Origin: Desulfobacteraceae bacterium Eth-SRB1 | GTDB taxonomy: Bacteria; Desulfobacterota; Desulfobacteria; Desulfobacterales; ETH-SRB1 | Assembly (NCBI GenBank): GCA_004193555.1 | Contig: RPGP01000040.1 | Span: forward strand, 1,245,127 to 1,309,126 | Length of the DNA stretch: 64,000 nucleotides | Direction of reading: 5' to 3' | Position numbers and translations under genes: made by a program | Shown: positions 28,346-36,343 of the stretch, one piece after another | Layout of the letters: each line of letters begins with the position of its first letter | Position numbering within the stretch: the stretch's first letter is position 1 | Notes under the pieces: model-generated | Told to the model about the DNA's origin: nothing | The model's database searches: none | Seen by the model: the letters and a program-made list of their open reading frames with translations, nothing else

Positions 28346-29430
28346 GGGGACATCCATTTAATTATTGGTTTACCTGCTTTTTAAGGTTCAAACCCTGTTT
28401 TTCTGCAATTTTCTTTCCTCTCGAAACCGCCTGGCTTACTGTAGGTTGAGCTAAATTTACCTTTTTTGCCAACTCAACAGTTGTCATCCCAAGTTCACGC
28501 ACCCCCCAGTAACACAACAAGCTGCGGGCCTTAACTGTTTTGACATATTTACCGGCAGCCAATACATCCTTTGGCTCAATTCCCAATAGCTGTGCCACAC
28601 GTTTAATTAGCCAGTCAAAATTATAACCTTGTGCCTCAAGCTCATACTTGCGCTCTAAGTTTTCTTGAGCAGCTTTTAATACGGTTTCAACAAAATCCCC
28701 TTCACCCAATATTCGCTCATCACTTTTCATCCGGTCCCGGCGCAATGCTTTGACCGCTGACCACCCTCCGGCGCTGCGGATCAATCCTCCTCCTGTTAAA
28801 TCAGACCTTCGGCCATCTGCAATGCCTTTTTCCACATATTTACGGTAACGCCGCCGGGCCGTCGAACACTTGCTGGCATAGAATTTTAAAATGTAATCCG
28901 CGTCTTGCCAGTCACGTTTTCTTTTGCCCATCAGCACGTTATGGCCGCAATACGGATATTTATCTAAACCCTTTAGATCCTTAACAAGCCTTGCCCGTAA
29001 TGGATTTAAATGAATATAGCGAACCAACTCTAATAAATACAAATCTTCCTGGCATAAAATGGATTTATAACGATTCTGAAACAGGTGTCCGTGTCTGTGA
29101 TGACGATGGTTAAAGCTAACAGCATAACCGGTTAAAAGACGCCGCATCACTGTCGCAATCGGGGTGAGACCTGTTCGCAGTAACAAATGCAGGTGGTTTG
29201 GAATTAAGGCCCAGGCGAAACAGGGAGTGCCGGTTTCTGTTAAAACAACGCCTAACCGTTCCAGAAAATTATTCCTGTCTGGATCATCATAAAAAATCTT
29301 ACGCCGTTCGATTCCCCTTACAATAATATGATGCAGGGCGCCGGGAGCATCTATGCGGGCTTTGCGTGGCATATTATCTGAATATCATACATGAAATCGT
29401 TTGTAAACCAATAATCAAATGGGCGTCCCC
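28346..29430 (-). mobile_element. REP-type transposon with 28-bp terminal inverted repeats
   Basis: Left end 28346-28373 and right end 29403-29430 are inverted copies matching at 25 of 28 positions (they begin GGGGAC and end TTATTGGTTTAC). They enclose one transposase gene whose stop codon lies within the left repeat. No target-site duplication is obvious. The right end lies 66 bp from the 3' end of tRNA-Glu. The intact gene and well-preserved ends suggest recent arrival. Confidence 0.8.
28362..29372 (-). CDS. REP-associated tyrosine transposase (Y1/HUH family)
   Basis: 336 residues. The N-terminal Y1 transposase domain starts ARIDAPGALHHIIVRGIERR, carries the HUH motif in PNHLHLLLRTG and the HGHLFQNRYKSIL region that holds the catalytic Tyr, and ends YIHLNPLRARLVKDL. 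The C-terminal part (about 230-330) ends in a DnaA-like helix-turn-helix (GVRELGMTTVELAKKVN..TVSQAVSRGKK). Such enzymes cut single-stranded hairpin DNA and are thought to spread REP palindromes. The window is rich in hairpin repeats, so this enzyme or its relatives may act on some of them; that is inference. Confidence 0.92.
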   Translation of the reverse strand: MPRKARIDAPGALHHIIVRGIERRKIFYDDPDRNNFLERLGVVLTETGTPCFAWALIPNHLHLLLRTGLTPIATVMRRLLTGYAVSFNHRHHRHGHLFQNRYKSILCQEDLYLLELVRYIHLNPLRARLVKDLKGLDKYPYCGHNVLMGKRKRDWQDADYILKFYASKCSTARRRYRKYVEKGIADGRRSDLTGGGLIRSAGGWSAVKALRRDRMKSDERILGEGDFVETVLKAAQENLERKYELEAQGYNFDWLIKRVAQLLGIEPKDVLAAGKYVKTVKARSLLCYWGVRELGMTTVELAKKVNLAQPTVSQAVSRGKKIAEKQGLNLKKQVNQ

Positions 29431-29496
29431 AATCGTCAAAATTTTAGATATAAAAAAAAGAGTTGCGAATATTCCGTAACCCTTTGATATCATTAT

Positions 29497-29571
29497 TGGT
29501 GATCCCAAGGGGAATCGAACCCCTGTTACCGGCGTGAGAGGCCGGTGTCCTAACCGCTAGACGATGGGACC
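29497..29571 (-). tRNA. tRNA-Glu (anticodon CTC)
   Basis: A full cloverleaf can be drawn. The acceptor GGTCCCA pairs with TGGGATC (one G-U), the anticodon stem CCGGC/GCCGG encloses loop CTCTCAC with anticodon CTC at 29538-29536, and the T loop is GTTCGAATC. The terminal CCA is encoded (29499-29497). This decodes GAG as Glu. Confidence 0.95.
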
Positions 29572-29623
29572 ATTAGAGAAAATTTATGCTTTGAATATAG
29601 AAATGAGCCGGCATTGTCAAATA

Positions 29624-29848
29624 TTATTTTGTGGATTGTTCGGGCTCAACCGGTTTCTTGCCTTTTCTGAATCCCAGAATCAGATATATTATAAAACCGA
29701 TAAAAGGAATAGAAGCTATTACTCCCCAGAGAGCCTTTTTCTTTATTGTAGCAAAATCCTTTTGTGCAACATCAACGATTGCCCAGACAGTCAACAAAAA
29801 AAATGGGATGCATATAGTTAGAACTACAGTGATTGTTTTCAGATTCAT
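29624..29848 (-). CDS. Small membrane protein, PLDc_N-like domain
   Basis: 74 residues with two membrane segments (about 7-26 and 42-60) joined by DVAQKDFATIKKKALWGVIA. The pattern, with W and P residues around the second helix (IPFIGFIIYLILG), matches the short N-terminal domain seen before phospholipase D-type nucleases, which also occurs alone as a small membrane protein of unknown role. It lies 2 bp downstream of the transglycosylase gene on the same strand. Confidence 0.7.
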   Translation of the reverse strand: MNLKTITVVLTICIPFFLLTVWAIVDVAQKDFATIKKKALWGVIASIPFIGFIIYLILGFRKGKKPVEPEQSTK

Positions 29849-29850
29849 AC

Positions 29851-30723
29851 TTAATCTTTTAAAAGTTTAGATATTTTCAGGATAGTATTAGCATAATATT
29901 TGCTATAGTTATACTTCAATAGAATTTTATAGGCTTTTTTGTCGTTTATTCCAACATGCCATCCGTGATGATTCAGGTAGTTGGCAATACTGACTATTGC
30001 ATCATCATGTGTAAACAGGTCTATACGGCCATCACTGTCGCCATCTTTTGCAAGGGCAAGGGCGTTGCTTGGCATAAATTGAGCTATACCCATAGCGCCC
30101 GCATAAGATCCATGGAGAGCCACAGGATCCATTCTTTCTCTGCCCGCATATTTGAGAAGGGCGGTAAGCTCCGCATATGCCCATTTTGATTTAATCGCGG
30201 CTTTTTTTTCAAACTTCTTTTTTGTAAGACCGGATGAACCTGAGATCTTGCTCCACAACATTTTTTTAACCTGTGGATCAGCAAGGGAAGCCATTGTTGA
30301 GAGTGTGTTTAATATTGATCTTTTTCCCAGACATGTTCCAAGCCTGGTTTCAACAAGGATAATGGCAACGATGATCTCTTTGTCAACATTGTAAGCACGT
30401 TCCATGTTATCAAGAGCGGTTTTATGCGTTTTTAAATATTTTTTTGCCTTGCGGATGGATCTCCATGTGATGAACTGATCATAATTTAGTCTGGATTCCT
30501 GATGTTTGAAAAAAAGCGTAACACCGGTTGTATCGAAAGAGACCTCCGGTTTATTGTAAAGCTGATTTATTCCTGCTTTATCAAAACCGTCCTTTATAAG
30601 CCGTTTTTGCAGTGATTTAAATTGCCAGGCTTTTTCTGTTGCGCCTGCGTTTGCCTGGCCGGGTAAAAAGAGATTTAATGTCAGCAGACAAATAAAGAAA
30701 ATTATATATTTACCGTTTGTCAT
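29851..30723 (-). CDS. Lytic murein transglycosylase, MltB type
   Basis: 290 residues from ATG 30723; the frame is open to 30738. A signal peptide ends near residue 26 (QANA/GA). The catalytic Glu sits in ILVETRLGTCLGK, followed by the family motifs GAMGIAQFMPS and an EF-hand-like DGDSDGRIDLF. These enzymes cleave peptidoglycan with formation of 1,6-anhydroMurNAc and act at the periplasmic side. No lipobox is visible, unlike E. coli MltB. The start choice is uncertain because neither ATG has a clear Shine-Dalgarno. Confidence 0.9.
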   Translation of the reverse strand: MTNGKYIIFFICLLTLNLFLPGQANAGATEKAWQFKSLQKRLIKDGFDKAGINQLYNKPEVSFDTTGVTLFFKHQESRLNYDQFITWRSIRKAKKYLKTHKTALDNMERAYNVDKEIIVAIILVETRLGTCLGKRSILNTLSTMASLADPQVKKMLWSKISGSSGLTKKKFEKKAAIKSKWAYAELTALLKYAGRERMDPVALHGSYAGAMGIAQFMPSNALALAKDGDSDGRIDLFTHDDAIVSIANYLNHHGWHVGINDKKAYKILLKYNYSKYYANTILKISKLLKD

Positions 30724-30765
30724 TCTATTTTGTAACATTTCAGATTTTTTAAAGAAAATTTATTT

Positions 30766-30877
30766 TGACAGGATTAACAGGATATTCATGATTAAAACAT
30801 CAAGGCCATTTACTTTTCGTTTACCAACCTTGCTTGTTCACTTGAAACAGAATCTTGTTTATCCTGTTATCCCGTCA
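30766..30877. repeat. Hairpin repeat with AACAGGAT words
   Basis: 30766-30793 and 30851-30877 are imperfect inverted copies built from GACAGGATTAACAGGATA words. The loop is 57 nt. It lies 43 bp upstream of the transglycosylase start and 7 bp from the 277-bp element, so together the two repeats fill this 391-bp gap. Confidence 0.7.
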
Positions 30878-30883
30878 GATTTT

Positions 30884-31160
30884 TTTATTTAAACATAGAA
30901 AACCTGGCCCTCAGGACCAGGTCAGAGTTTTCCGGCTCTGCCTGAAGAAACGCTGCAAAAGTTTAAAGTGAACTAAAGTGCCTAAAGTGAGCTAAAGTTA
31001 AGGAATTCTATCAATTATATAAAATCAGTGGAGCGAAGCGACTCCACAACTTTAGGCACTTTAGCTCACTTTAGGCACTTATAACTTATACGGTTTTAAG
31101 TACAACAGCTCCTTTCAGGGGCAAACCAAAGCCTGGTCCTTTGGGCCAGGATTCTTTACT
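30884..31160. repeat. 277-bp inverted-repeat-ended element, copy 1
   Basis: Identical to 33865-34141 except for one visible substitution (CAGCTCC versus CAGCCCC). The ends carry CCTGGCCCTCAGGACCAGG (30903-30921) and its inverted near-copy (31132-31150, 17 of 19 matches). Inside are inverted arms of CTAAAGTGCCTAAAGTGAG words around the core AAGGAATTCT (31000) and GGAGCGAAGCGAC (31030-31042). No protein is encoded, so it is MITE-like. Its right end runs into the 3' end of the PHP gene. Confidence 0.92.
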
Positions 31161-31957
31161 TTTATGTTATCTAATGAGATTACGCCCCGTTTCCGTGCTG
31201 TAAATGTGGCTAACTGCCTGTATCCTGCTGTTAGCAACATGTTCAGAGCCCTGTCATAATGTTGTCCGACACTGGAGGGTTTGTGGGCATCTGAACCTAA
31301 GGTAACACTTATTCCTGATTTATGACATTTTTTTAGAATATTTAGAGAGGGGAAGGGTTCACCGATCGGATAGTTATATCCGCTTGTGTTGACCTCCACA
31401 GTTAGATTTTTGCTTTTTATTTTTGATAGTACTGCATCAAATTCTTTTTCAAATGAGACAGCAGGTGTTCTACCGAATTTTTTTATAAGGTCTATATGAC
31501 ATACTACATCAAAGTAATTATAATCCAGCATTTTTTCAAGCTGGGAAAAATAAAGACCGTAAACATAATCGGCATCCAGCTTGCCGTGTCTCCAGTCAGA
31601 ACTGTGCCTGACAATATCAAGGTCGCCGGGGAAATGCAGTGAGCTTCCGATGACATCAAATGAATATGTTTCTGTGATATCATGAAAAAGATCGATATGC
31701 GCCGGGGAAAAATCTATTTCAAGACCGGCTTTAACTTTAATGACATTTTTGTATTTTTGCTTTAAAACCTTTGTTGCCTGGAAATAGAAAGGAACCTCTC
31801 CCGGGGTCATTGAAAGCATTTTTCCGGATTTGTGCATGGTAAGATGATCCAGAAAACATATCTCTTTAAGGCCGACATCAATGGCTTTTTGAACGTAAGC
31901 CTCCATGCCGCCCTTAGCGTGGTTGCAAAGCCTGGTATGTATGTGATAATCGATCAT
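31115..31957 (-). CDS. PHP-domain histidinol-phosphatase-type phosphoesterase
   Basis: 280 residues. Metal-binding motifs of the PHP family are visible: DYHIHTRLCNHAKG at the start, LDHLT near 37, GLEIDF near 78, GSSLHFP, VCHIDLIKKFG and a terminal LGSDAHKP. The closest known function is hydrolysis of histidinol phosphate (HisK/HisJ type), but no other his gene is nearby, so the substrate is uncertain. The last 14 residues (VKNPGPKDQALVCP) and the stop codon lie in the 277-bp repeat, so the native C-terminus was replaced or extended when the element arrived. Confidence 0.88.
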   Translation of the reverse strand: MIDYHIHTRLCNHAKGGMEAYVQKAIDVGLKEICFLDHLTMHKSGKMLSMTPGEVPFYFQATKVLKQKYKNVIKVKAGLEIDFSPAHIDLFHDITETYSFDVIGSSLHFPGDLDIVRHSSDWRHGKLDADYVYGLYFSQLEKMLDYNYFDVVCHIDLIKKFGRTPAVSFEKEFDAVLSKIKSKNLTVEVNTSGYNYPIGEPFPSLNILKKCHKSGISVTLGSDAHKPSSVGQHYDRALNMLLTAGYRQLATFTARKRGVISLDNIKVKNPGPKDQALVCP

Positions 31958-32032
31958 TTCTTTAATTTAATAGTATAGGAATTTCCATTTTATGCTTAAT
32001 GAAATTGGTACTATAGGTATAGATGAGTAAAA

Positions 32033-32269
32033 AGTGCCTAAAGTGAGCTAAAGTATATTAAAGTGCCTAAAGTTAAGGAATGCGCCTTCGGCACTGCCAA
32101 TTTTAATTTTTTTCACCATACAACTTTGCTTACTTTGTTTCTACCTGCCGCGACGGGCACGAGCACGGCGGGTCTGAAGTTATAACCAAGCCCTGAAGAT
32201 CTATAGCACGCCGAAGGCGTACCACAACTTTAGGCATTTTAGGCACTTTAGATCACTTTAGGCACTTAT
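32033..32269. repeat. Long hairpin repeat upstream of radA
   Basis: The left arm (32033-32080) and right arm (32222-32269) are inverted arrays of CTAAAGTGCCTAAAGTGAG-like words. Just inside, GCGCCTTCGGC and GCCGAAGGCGT form a second inverted pair. The loop of about 120 nt is unlike the other copies and contains ACCTGCCGCGACGGGCACGA. It occupies half of the 475-bp gap between the PHP gene and radA. Nothing else is recognised there, and no clear radA promoter is seen. Confidence 0.8.
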
Positions 32270-32432
32270 GTCCATCATTTCTTGATTGAATCAAAATGAC
32301 ATGGTATGTGTTTTAATGTCAAACAATAACACAAACCCGTTGAGTAGAAAAAGAGATGAACGTTCATCTTTCACTTTATGCAAGCCATCGGCTATGCCGG
32401 TGGCTATTACGTCTGTCTGGGTGTTTTAAATA

Positions 32433-33800
32433 ATGAAAAAGAATTCAAAACCGGTTTTTTGCTGCCAGTCGTGTGGCTATCAAACTCCTAAATGGATGGG
32501 AAAATGTCCTGACTGCGGGCAGTGGGATACATTTGTTGAAGAGACCCGGACATTAAGATCTGACCATGGAACCACGCATAGCCTGTTATCTCATCAAACA
32601 GAACCTGTTCCCATAGATTCTATTGAATTTGATGATGAATATCGTCTTTCAACCGGCATTCAGGAATTTGACAGGGTTCTTGGTGGAGGACTTGTTCCAG
32701 GGACACTTGTTTTGATAGGCGGAGATCCCGGAATCGGCAAATCCACACTTATGCTGCAGGCTTTATACGGCCTGGCAAACTCAGGTTCTAAAGTGCTTTA
32801 TGTTTCCGGTGAGGAATCCGTCAGGCAGATAAGGATACGCAGCGAAAGACTGTCCGCGGTTTCGCATGATTTAATGATAGTGTCTGAGATAGACATAGAA
32901 TCGGTCATTTCGATGGTTAAATCTACCAGGCCGGATGTTCTTGTAATAGATTCGATTCAGACCATGTTCAGCTCTGATCTTACTTCTGCTCCCGGCAGTG
33001 TCAGTCAGGTTCGGGAATCAGCGGTAAGGATTATGCTCATGGCCAAAAAGACAGGCATTCCTACATTTCTTGTGGGCCATGTTACAAAGGATGGAGCAAT
33101 CGCCGGGCCAAGGCTTCTGGAGCATATGGTTGATACGGTTCTCTATTTTGAAGGTGATCGGAATCATGTGTTTAGAATTTTGCGTACCGTGAAAAACAGA
33201 TTTGGATCAACCAATGAAATCGGTGTGTTTGAAATGAATGAAAGAGGTCTGGAGGAGGTCGCAAATCCTTCGGCGGTATTTCTTTCCGAACGTCCTGAAA
33301 ACGCTCCGGGATCGGTTGTTACATCCAGCATGGAAGGCACAAGGCCTATTCTCGTTGAGCTTCAGGCCCTTGCCGGTAGTACAAGTTTTGGGAATCCACG
33401 GAGAACCATTCTTGGTCTTGACAGCAACAGGGTAGCATTGCTTGTGGCGGTGATAGAAAAAAAACTGGGGATGCATTTAATGGGGCATGATATTTTTATG
33501 AATGTTGCAGGAGGTGTAAAGGTTGATGAGCCGGCGATTGATCTGGCGATAGTTTCCGCTGTAACATCAAGTTTTTTAGACAAATCAATTCAGGACGGCA
33601 CACTTGTCCTTGGCGAGGTCGGGCTTGCCGGCGAGGTCAGGGCTATAGGTCGTGTGGAAATCAGGGTTGCTGAAGCAAAAAAAATGGGTTTTAAAAGATG
33701 CCTTGTGCCGGACAGCAATTTGAAACGGATGAGCGGGATAAAGGGAATAGAACTCATTGGAATAAAAAGGGTGTCAGAGGCTGTTGAAGCATTGTTTTAG
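32433..33800 (+). CDS. radA: DNA repair protein RadA (Sms)
   Basis: 455 residues. RadA is a hexameric RecA-like helicase that promotes branch migration during recombination repair. It has a four-Cys zinc finger (C11, C14, C25, C28), Walker A GGDPGIGKST at 96-105, the RadA-specific KNRFGSTNEIG and a C-terminal Lon-like domain (about 290-455). Upstream is a long repeat, and there is no strong Shine-Dalgarno before ATG 32433. It stands alone; the next gene on this strand is rlmE, 508 bp away. Confidence 0.97.
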   Translation: MKKNSKPVFCCQSCGYQTPKWMGKCPDCGQWDTFVEETRTLRSDHGTTHSLLSHQTEPVPIDSIEFDDEYRLSTGIQEFDRVLGGGLVPGTLVLIGGDPGIGKSTLMLQALYGLANSGSKVLYVSGEESVRQIRIRSERLSAVSHDLMIVSEIDIESVISMVKSTRPDVLVIDSIQTMFSSDLTSAPGSVSQVRESAVRIMLMAKKTGIPTFLVGHVTKDGAIAGPRLLEHMVDTVLYFEGDRNHVFRILRTVKNRFGSTNEIGVFEMNERGLEEVANPSAVFLSERPENAPGSVVTSSMEGTRPILVELQALAGSTSFGNPRRTILGLDSNRVALLVAVIEKKLGMHLMGHDIFMNVAGGVKVDEPAIDLAIVSAVTSSFLDKSIQDGTLVLGEVGLAGEVRAIGRVEIRVAEAKKMGFKRCLVPDSNLKRMSGIKGIELIGIKRVSEAVEALF

Positions 33801-33864
33801 CCACAGACCCACACGGACAGACACAGACAAAAAAACAACAGCCATTAGGGCAAAACAGATACCA

Positions 33865-34141
33865 TTTATTTAAACATAGAAAACCTGGCCCTCAGGACCA
33901 GGTCAGAGTTTTCCGGCTCTGCCTGAAGAAACGCTGCAAAAGTTTAAAGTGAACTAAAGTGCCTAAAGTGAGCTAAAGTTAAGGAATTCTATCAATTATA
34001 TAAAATCAGTGGAGCGAAGCGACTCCACAACTTTAGGCACTTTAGCTCACTTTAGGCACTTATAACTTATACGGTTTTAAGTACAACAGCCCCTTTCAGG
34101 GGCAAACCAAAGCCTGGTCCTTTGGGCCAGGATTCTTTACT
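33865..34141. repeat. 277-bp inverted-repeat-ended element, copy 2
   Basis: Same orientation as copy 1 at 30884-31160, offset 2981 bp, with one visible substitution. It lies in the radA/rlmE gap, inside no gene. The two direct copies enclose the PHP gene and radA. The remaining part of this 508-bp gap (34142-34308) shows no feature except a short Shine-Dalgarno-poor leader for rlmE. Confidence 0.92.
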
Positions 34142-34308
34142 GTCGGCGAATATGATTCTCAATAGTGTTTTGATATATATAGTCTCCGGTGGATTGAGGC
34201 TTTATGTTTGCCGTCCTCTCAACGGCAAACATAAATTAGCTTTTCTCTGCGTTCTTAGCGGCTTTGCGGTGAAAAATAATATTAAGCAACAGCTATATGG
34301 CAGCTTGA

Positions 34309-34938
34309 ATGAAGCGTAAAAAATCTAAACATAACAGGCGGGTTGATCATTATGCGCTGAAGGCGAAAAAGGAACATTTTCCCGCGAGATCTGTTTACAA
34401 GCTCAAGGAGATACAGCAAAAGTATAAAATTATAAAAAAAGGAGACAGGGTTCTCGATCTTGGATGTTCTCCAGGTTCCTGGCTTCTTTATGCAGCGGAT
34501 TTGGCAGGGAAGGGGGGGGAAGTGGCGGGGGTCGACCTGAAGCCTTTATCTAATGAGATTTCCATGAAGCTTCCATCTAACGCAAGGATGTATGTTGGCG
34601 ATGTTTTATCCGTCGGCGATGAACTTTCCAAATTGATCGGGAAAAATTATAATGTTGTTATAAGCGATATGGCTCCGGCAACAACCGGAAGTAAAAGCGT
34701 TGATGCCGCAAGGTCTTTTGAACTTTGCCGGGCAGCGCTGGCAACAGCTCAAGATGTATTGACGCCTGGCGGCGCATTTATCTGCAAGATATTCCAGGGA
34801 GAAGATTTCAAAATATTTTTAGATTTAGTAAAGACAGGTTTTAATAAACAGAAAATTTTCAAACCGGAGAGCAGCAGAAAAGCAAGTAAAGAAATATATA
34901 TTATAGGATTTGGGAAAAGATGTGAGCCCTTTATATAA
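34309..34938 (+). CDS. rlmE: 23S rRNA (uridine2552-2'-O)-methyltransferase RlmE (FtsJ)
   Basis: 209 residues. RlmE methylates the 2'-OH of U2552 in 23S rRNA. The SAM-binding motif DLGCSPGSWLLYA is near residue 47. The K-D-K-E catalytic tetrad is present: K in RSVYKL, D in SDMAPATTG, K in CKIFQG and E in SKEIYI. Normal length. It is preceded by a repeat-filled gap and followed by a convergent hydrolase. Confidence 0.96.
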   Translation: MKRKKSKHNRRVDHYALKAKKEHFPARSVYKLKEIQQKYKIIKKGDRVLDLGCSPGSWLLYAADLAGKGGEVAGVDLKPLSNEISMKLPSNARMYVGDVLSVGDELSKLIGKNYNVVISDMAPATTGSKSVDAARSFELCRAALATAQDVLTPGGAFICKIFQGEDFKIFLDLVKTGFNKQKIFKPESSRKASKEIYIIGFGKRCEPFI

Positions 34939-34979
34939 TGTCCTTAAAATAATTCACTGTATTCCTGTGGTTGCACGCA

Positions 34980-35804
34980 TTAACAATGCTTGGATATAAA
35001 CTCAATCAATTTTTTGGTAAGTATGTTCCGTGCCTGATTATGCGGGATATGCCCGCAATCTGGAATCAGCAGTTTTTCTGAATAGCCACCCACGTTACCG
35101 GCGATTGCTTTCATCTGGTTTACCGTGCCGTATTCATCATCTTCCCCTTGTACCACCAAAACAGGACAATTGATTTTATTTAGATTCCCTGTAATATTCC
35201 AGTCTGCGAACCCACCGGAAAGCCATATATTAGCCCATCTCAAAAACATGGGCTCAACATTGGAAGAATGATATTTTGACAGTTTATTTTTAAGGTTTGA
35301 TGTGTTGTAAGCATTAACCGCTTTTTTTATGCCTTTTACAGTGAGGTCATCTACAAACACGTGTGCGGCTTCTGTAATGATTCCGGCTGCTGATTCAGGG
35401 TATTTTGAGGAAAAGAGCAGGGCAATTGTCCCGCCATCACTGTGACCTATAAACACACTACGCTTAACACCGCAATGGGACAGGACAGCAGGCAAGGACT
35501 CCCAGGCTTCTGTGTACAAATAGTCGCTGTTTATGGAAGAAGAGGGAAGAGGACTTGATTTTCCATGGCCCAAACGATCATATATCAGCGCATCACACCC
35601 GGTCATCGTTGCTATTTGCTCCGGGAACTCATGCCACATTTCAATGCAGCCAAGGGCTTCATGAAGAAAAACCAATACAGGATCTGTGGTTCGAACATTC
35701 TTATTATGACGAAGCCACCTGGCTCTTAGCTTATAATTGGACAAAAAGATATTAAAGTCTTCTTTTATCAGGTTTGATTTTTCAGAAATCATATTCATAT
35801 TCAA
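34980..35804 (-). CDS. Alpha/beta hydrolase, substrate unknown
   Basis: 274 residues. The nucleophile elbow is GHSDGG (Ser near 120), the oxyanion-side motif is FLHEALGC, the acid is in QGEDDEYG and the catalytic His is in PDCGHIPHNQ. The fold is that of esterases, haloperoxidases and C-C hydrolases. The cytoplasmic location is inferred from the lack of a signal peptide. Neighbours do not suggest a pathway. Several Met codons crowd the start and no Shine-Dalgarno is clear. Confidence 0.85.
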   Translation of the reverse strand: MNMNMISEKSNLIKEDFNIFLSNYKLRARWLRHNKNVRTTDPVLVFLHEALGCIEMWHEFPEQIATMTGCDALIYDRLGHGKSSPLPSSSINSDYLYTEAWESLPAVLSHCGVKRSVFIGHSDGGTIALLFSSKYPESAAGIITEAAHVFVDDLTVKGIKKAVNAYNTSNLKNKLSKYHSSNVEPMFLRWANIWLSGGFADWNITGNLNKINCPVLVVQGEDDEYGTVNQMKAIAGNVGGYSEKLLIPDCGHIPHNQARNILTKKLIEFISKHC

Positions 35805-36054
35805 TGACGCGGTGTTTCAGCGTCCGCCGCAATAATTAATACCGCACGTTCCAAAAAGGCATGATATCAAAGCAGTGCAGTTTGCACAAGGATAGGAATT
35901 TGCTTTTATTGGAGCAAGATATTGCAAAAAAACGGGTTGTGTGTCAAGCGGCAATGTTACTTTTATGTCATGGAAGGTTGCGGAATAATACCTATATTTT
36001 TACTTGACAAACAGGACATTGATTCTACATATATAAAACACATATTTCATAGTA
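35805..36054. other. Gap upstream of yebC, with a possible promoter
   Basis: TTGACA (36004-36009) with TACATA 16 bp downstream could serve as the yebC promoter. If so, the following long hairpin (36055-36320) would be in the leader RNA. The rest of the stretch shows nothing I recognise. Confidence 0.35.
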
Positions 36055-36320
36055 ACTCAAGTTTCGCATCCTTTAATTGATCGAAAGCGTTAGACGGTAA
36101 GGGCTAAAAATAAATTATTAAAGCGAAATATACTGCCTGTGGCTTTTAAGGATTAAGGTGTAAGGGGTAAGGATTAATCCTTTAATCCTTAATCCTAACT
36201 GTGATGTAAGTTGCACAGGGTGCTGGTTACAAAATATTAGTAAATGATTTCGCTGTAAAAATGTTATTTTTAACCCTTACCGTCTTGACATGGATAGAAA
36301 TCAAGGGTGCGAAATTTGAG
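36055..36320. repeat. 266-bp hairpin element immediately before yebC
   Basis: The outer arms (36055-36075 against 36300-36320) are imperfect. The inner arms 36093-36113 and 36264-36284 (GACGGTAAGGGCTAAAAATA) match at 20 of 21 positions. The middle has AAGGATTAAGG-type words and their inverted partners (36148-36195). The element ends 23 bp before the yebC start codon. Confidence 0.8.
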
Positions 36321-36343
36321 ATAGTAAGAAACAGGAGGATGAT

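Noticed and set aside
30884-31160. CRISPR-like array
   Set aside because: The words are directly iterated and inverted, without regular unique spacers, and no cas gene is in the window.
34122-34319. 65-codon open frame between radA and rlmE
   Set aside because: It begins inside the 277-bp repeat and runs over the rlmE start; no family features.
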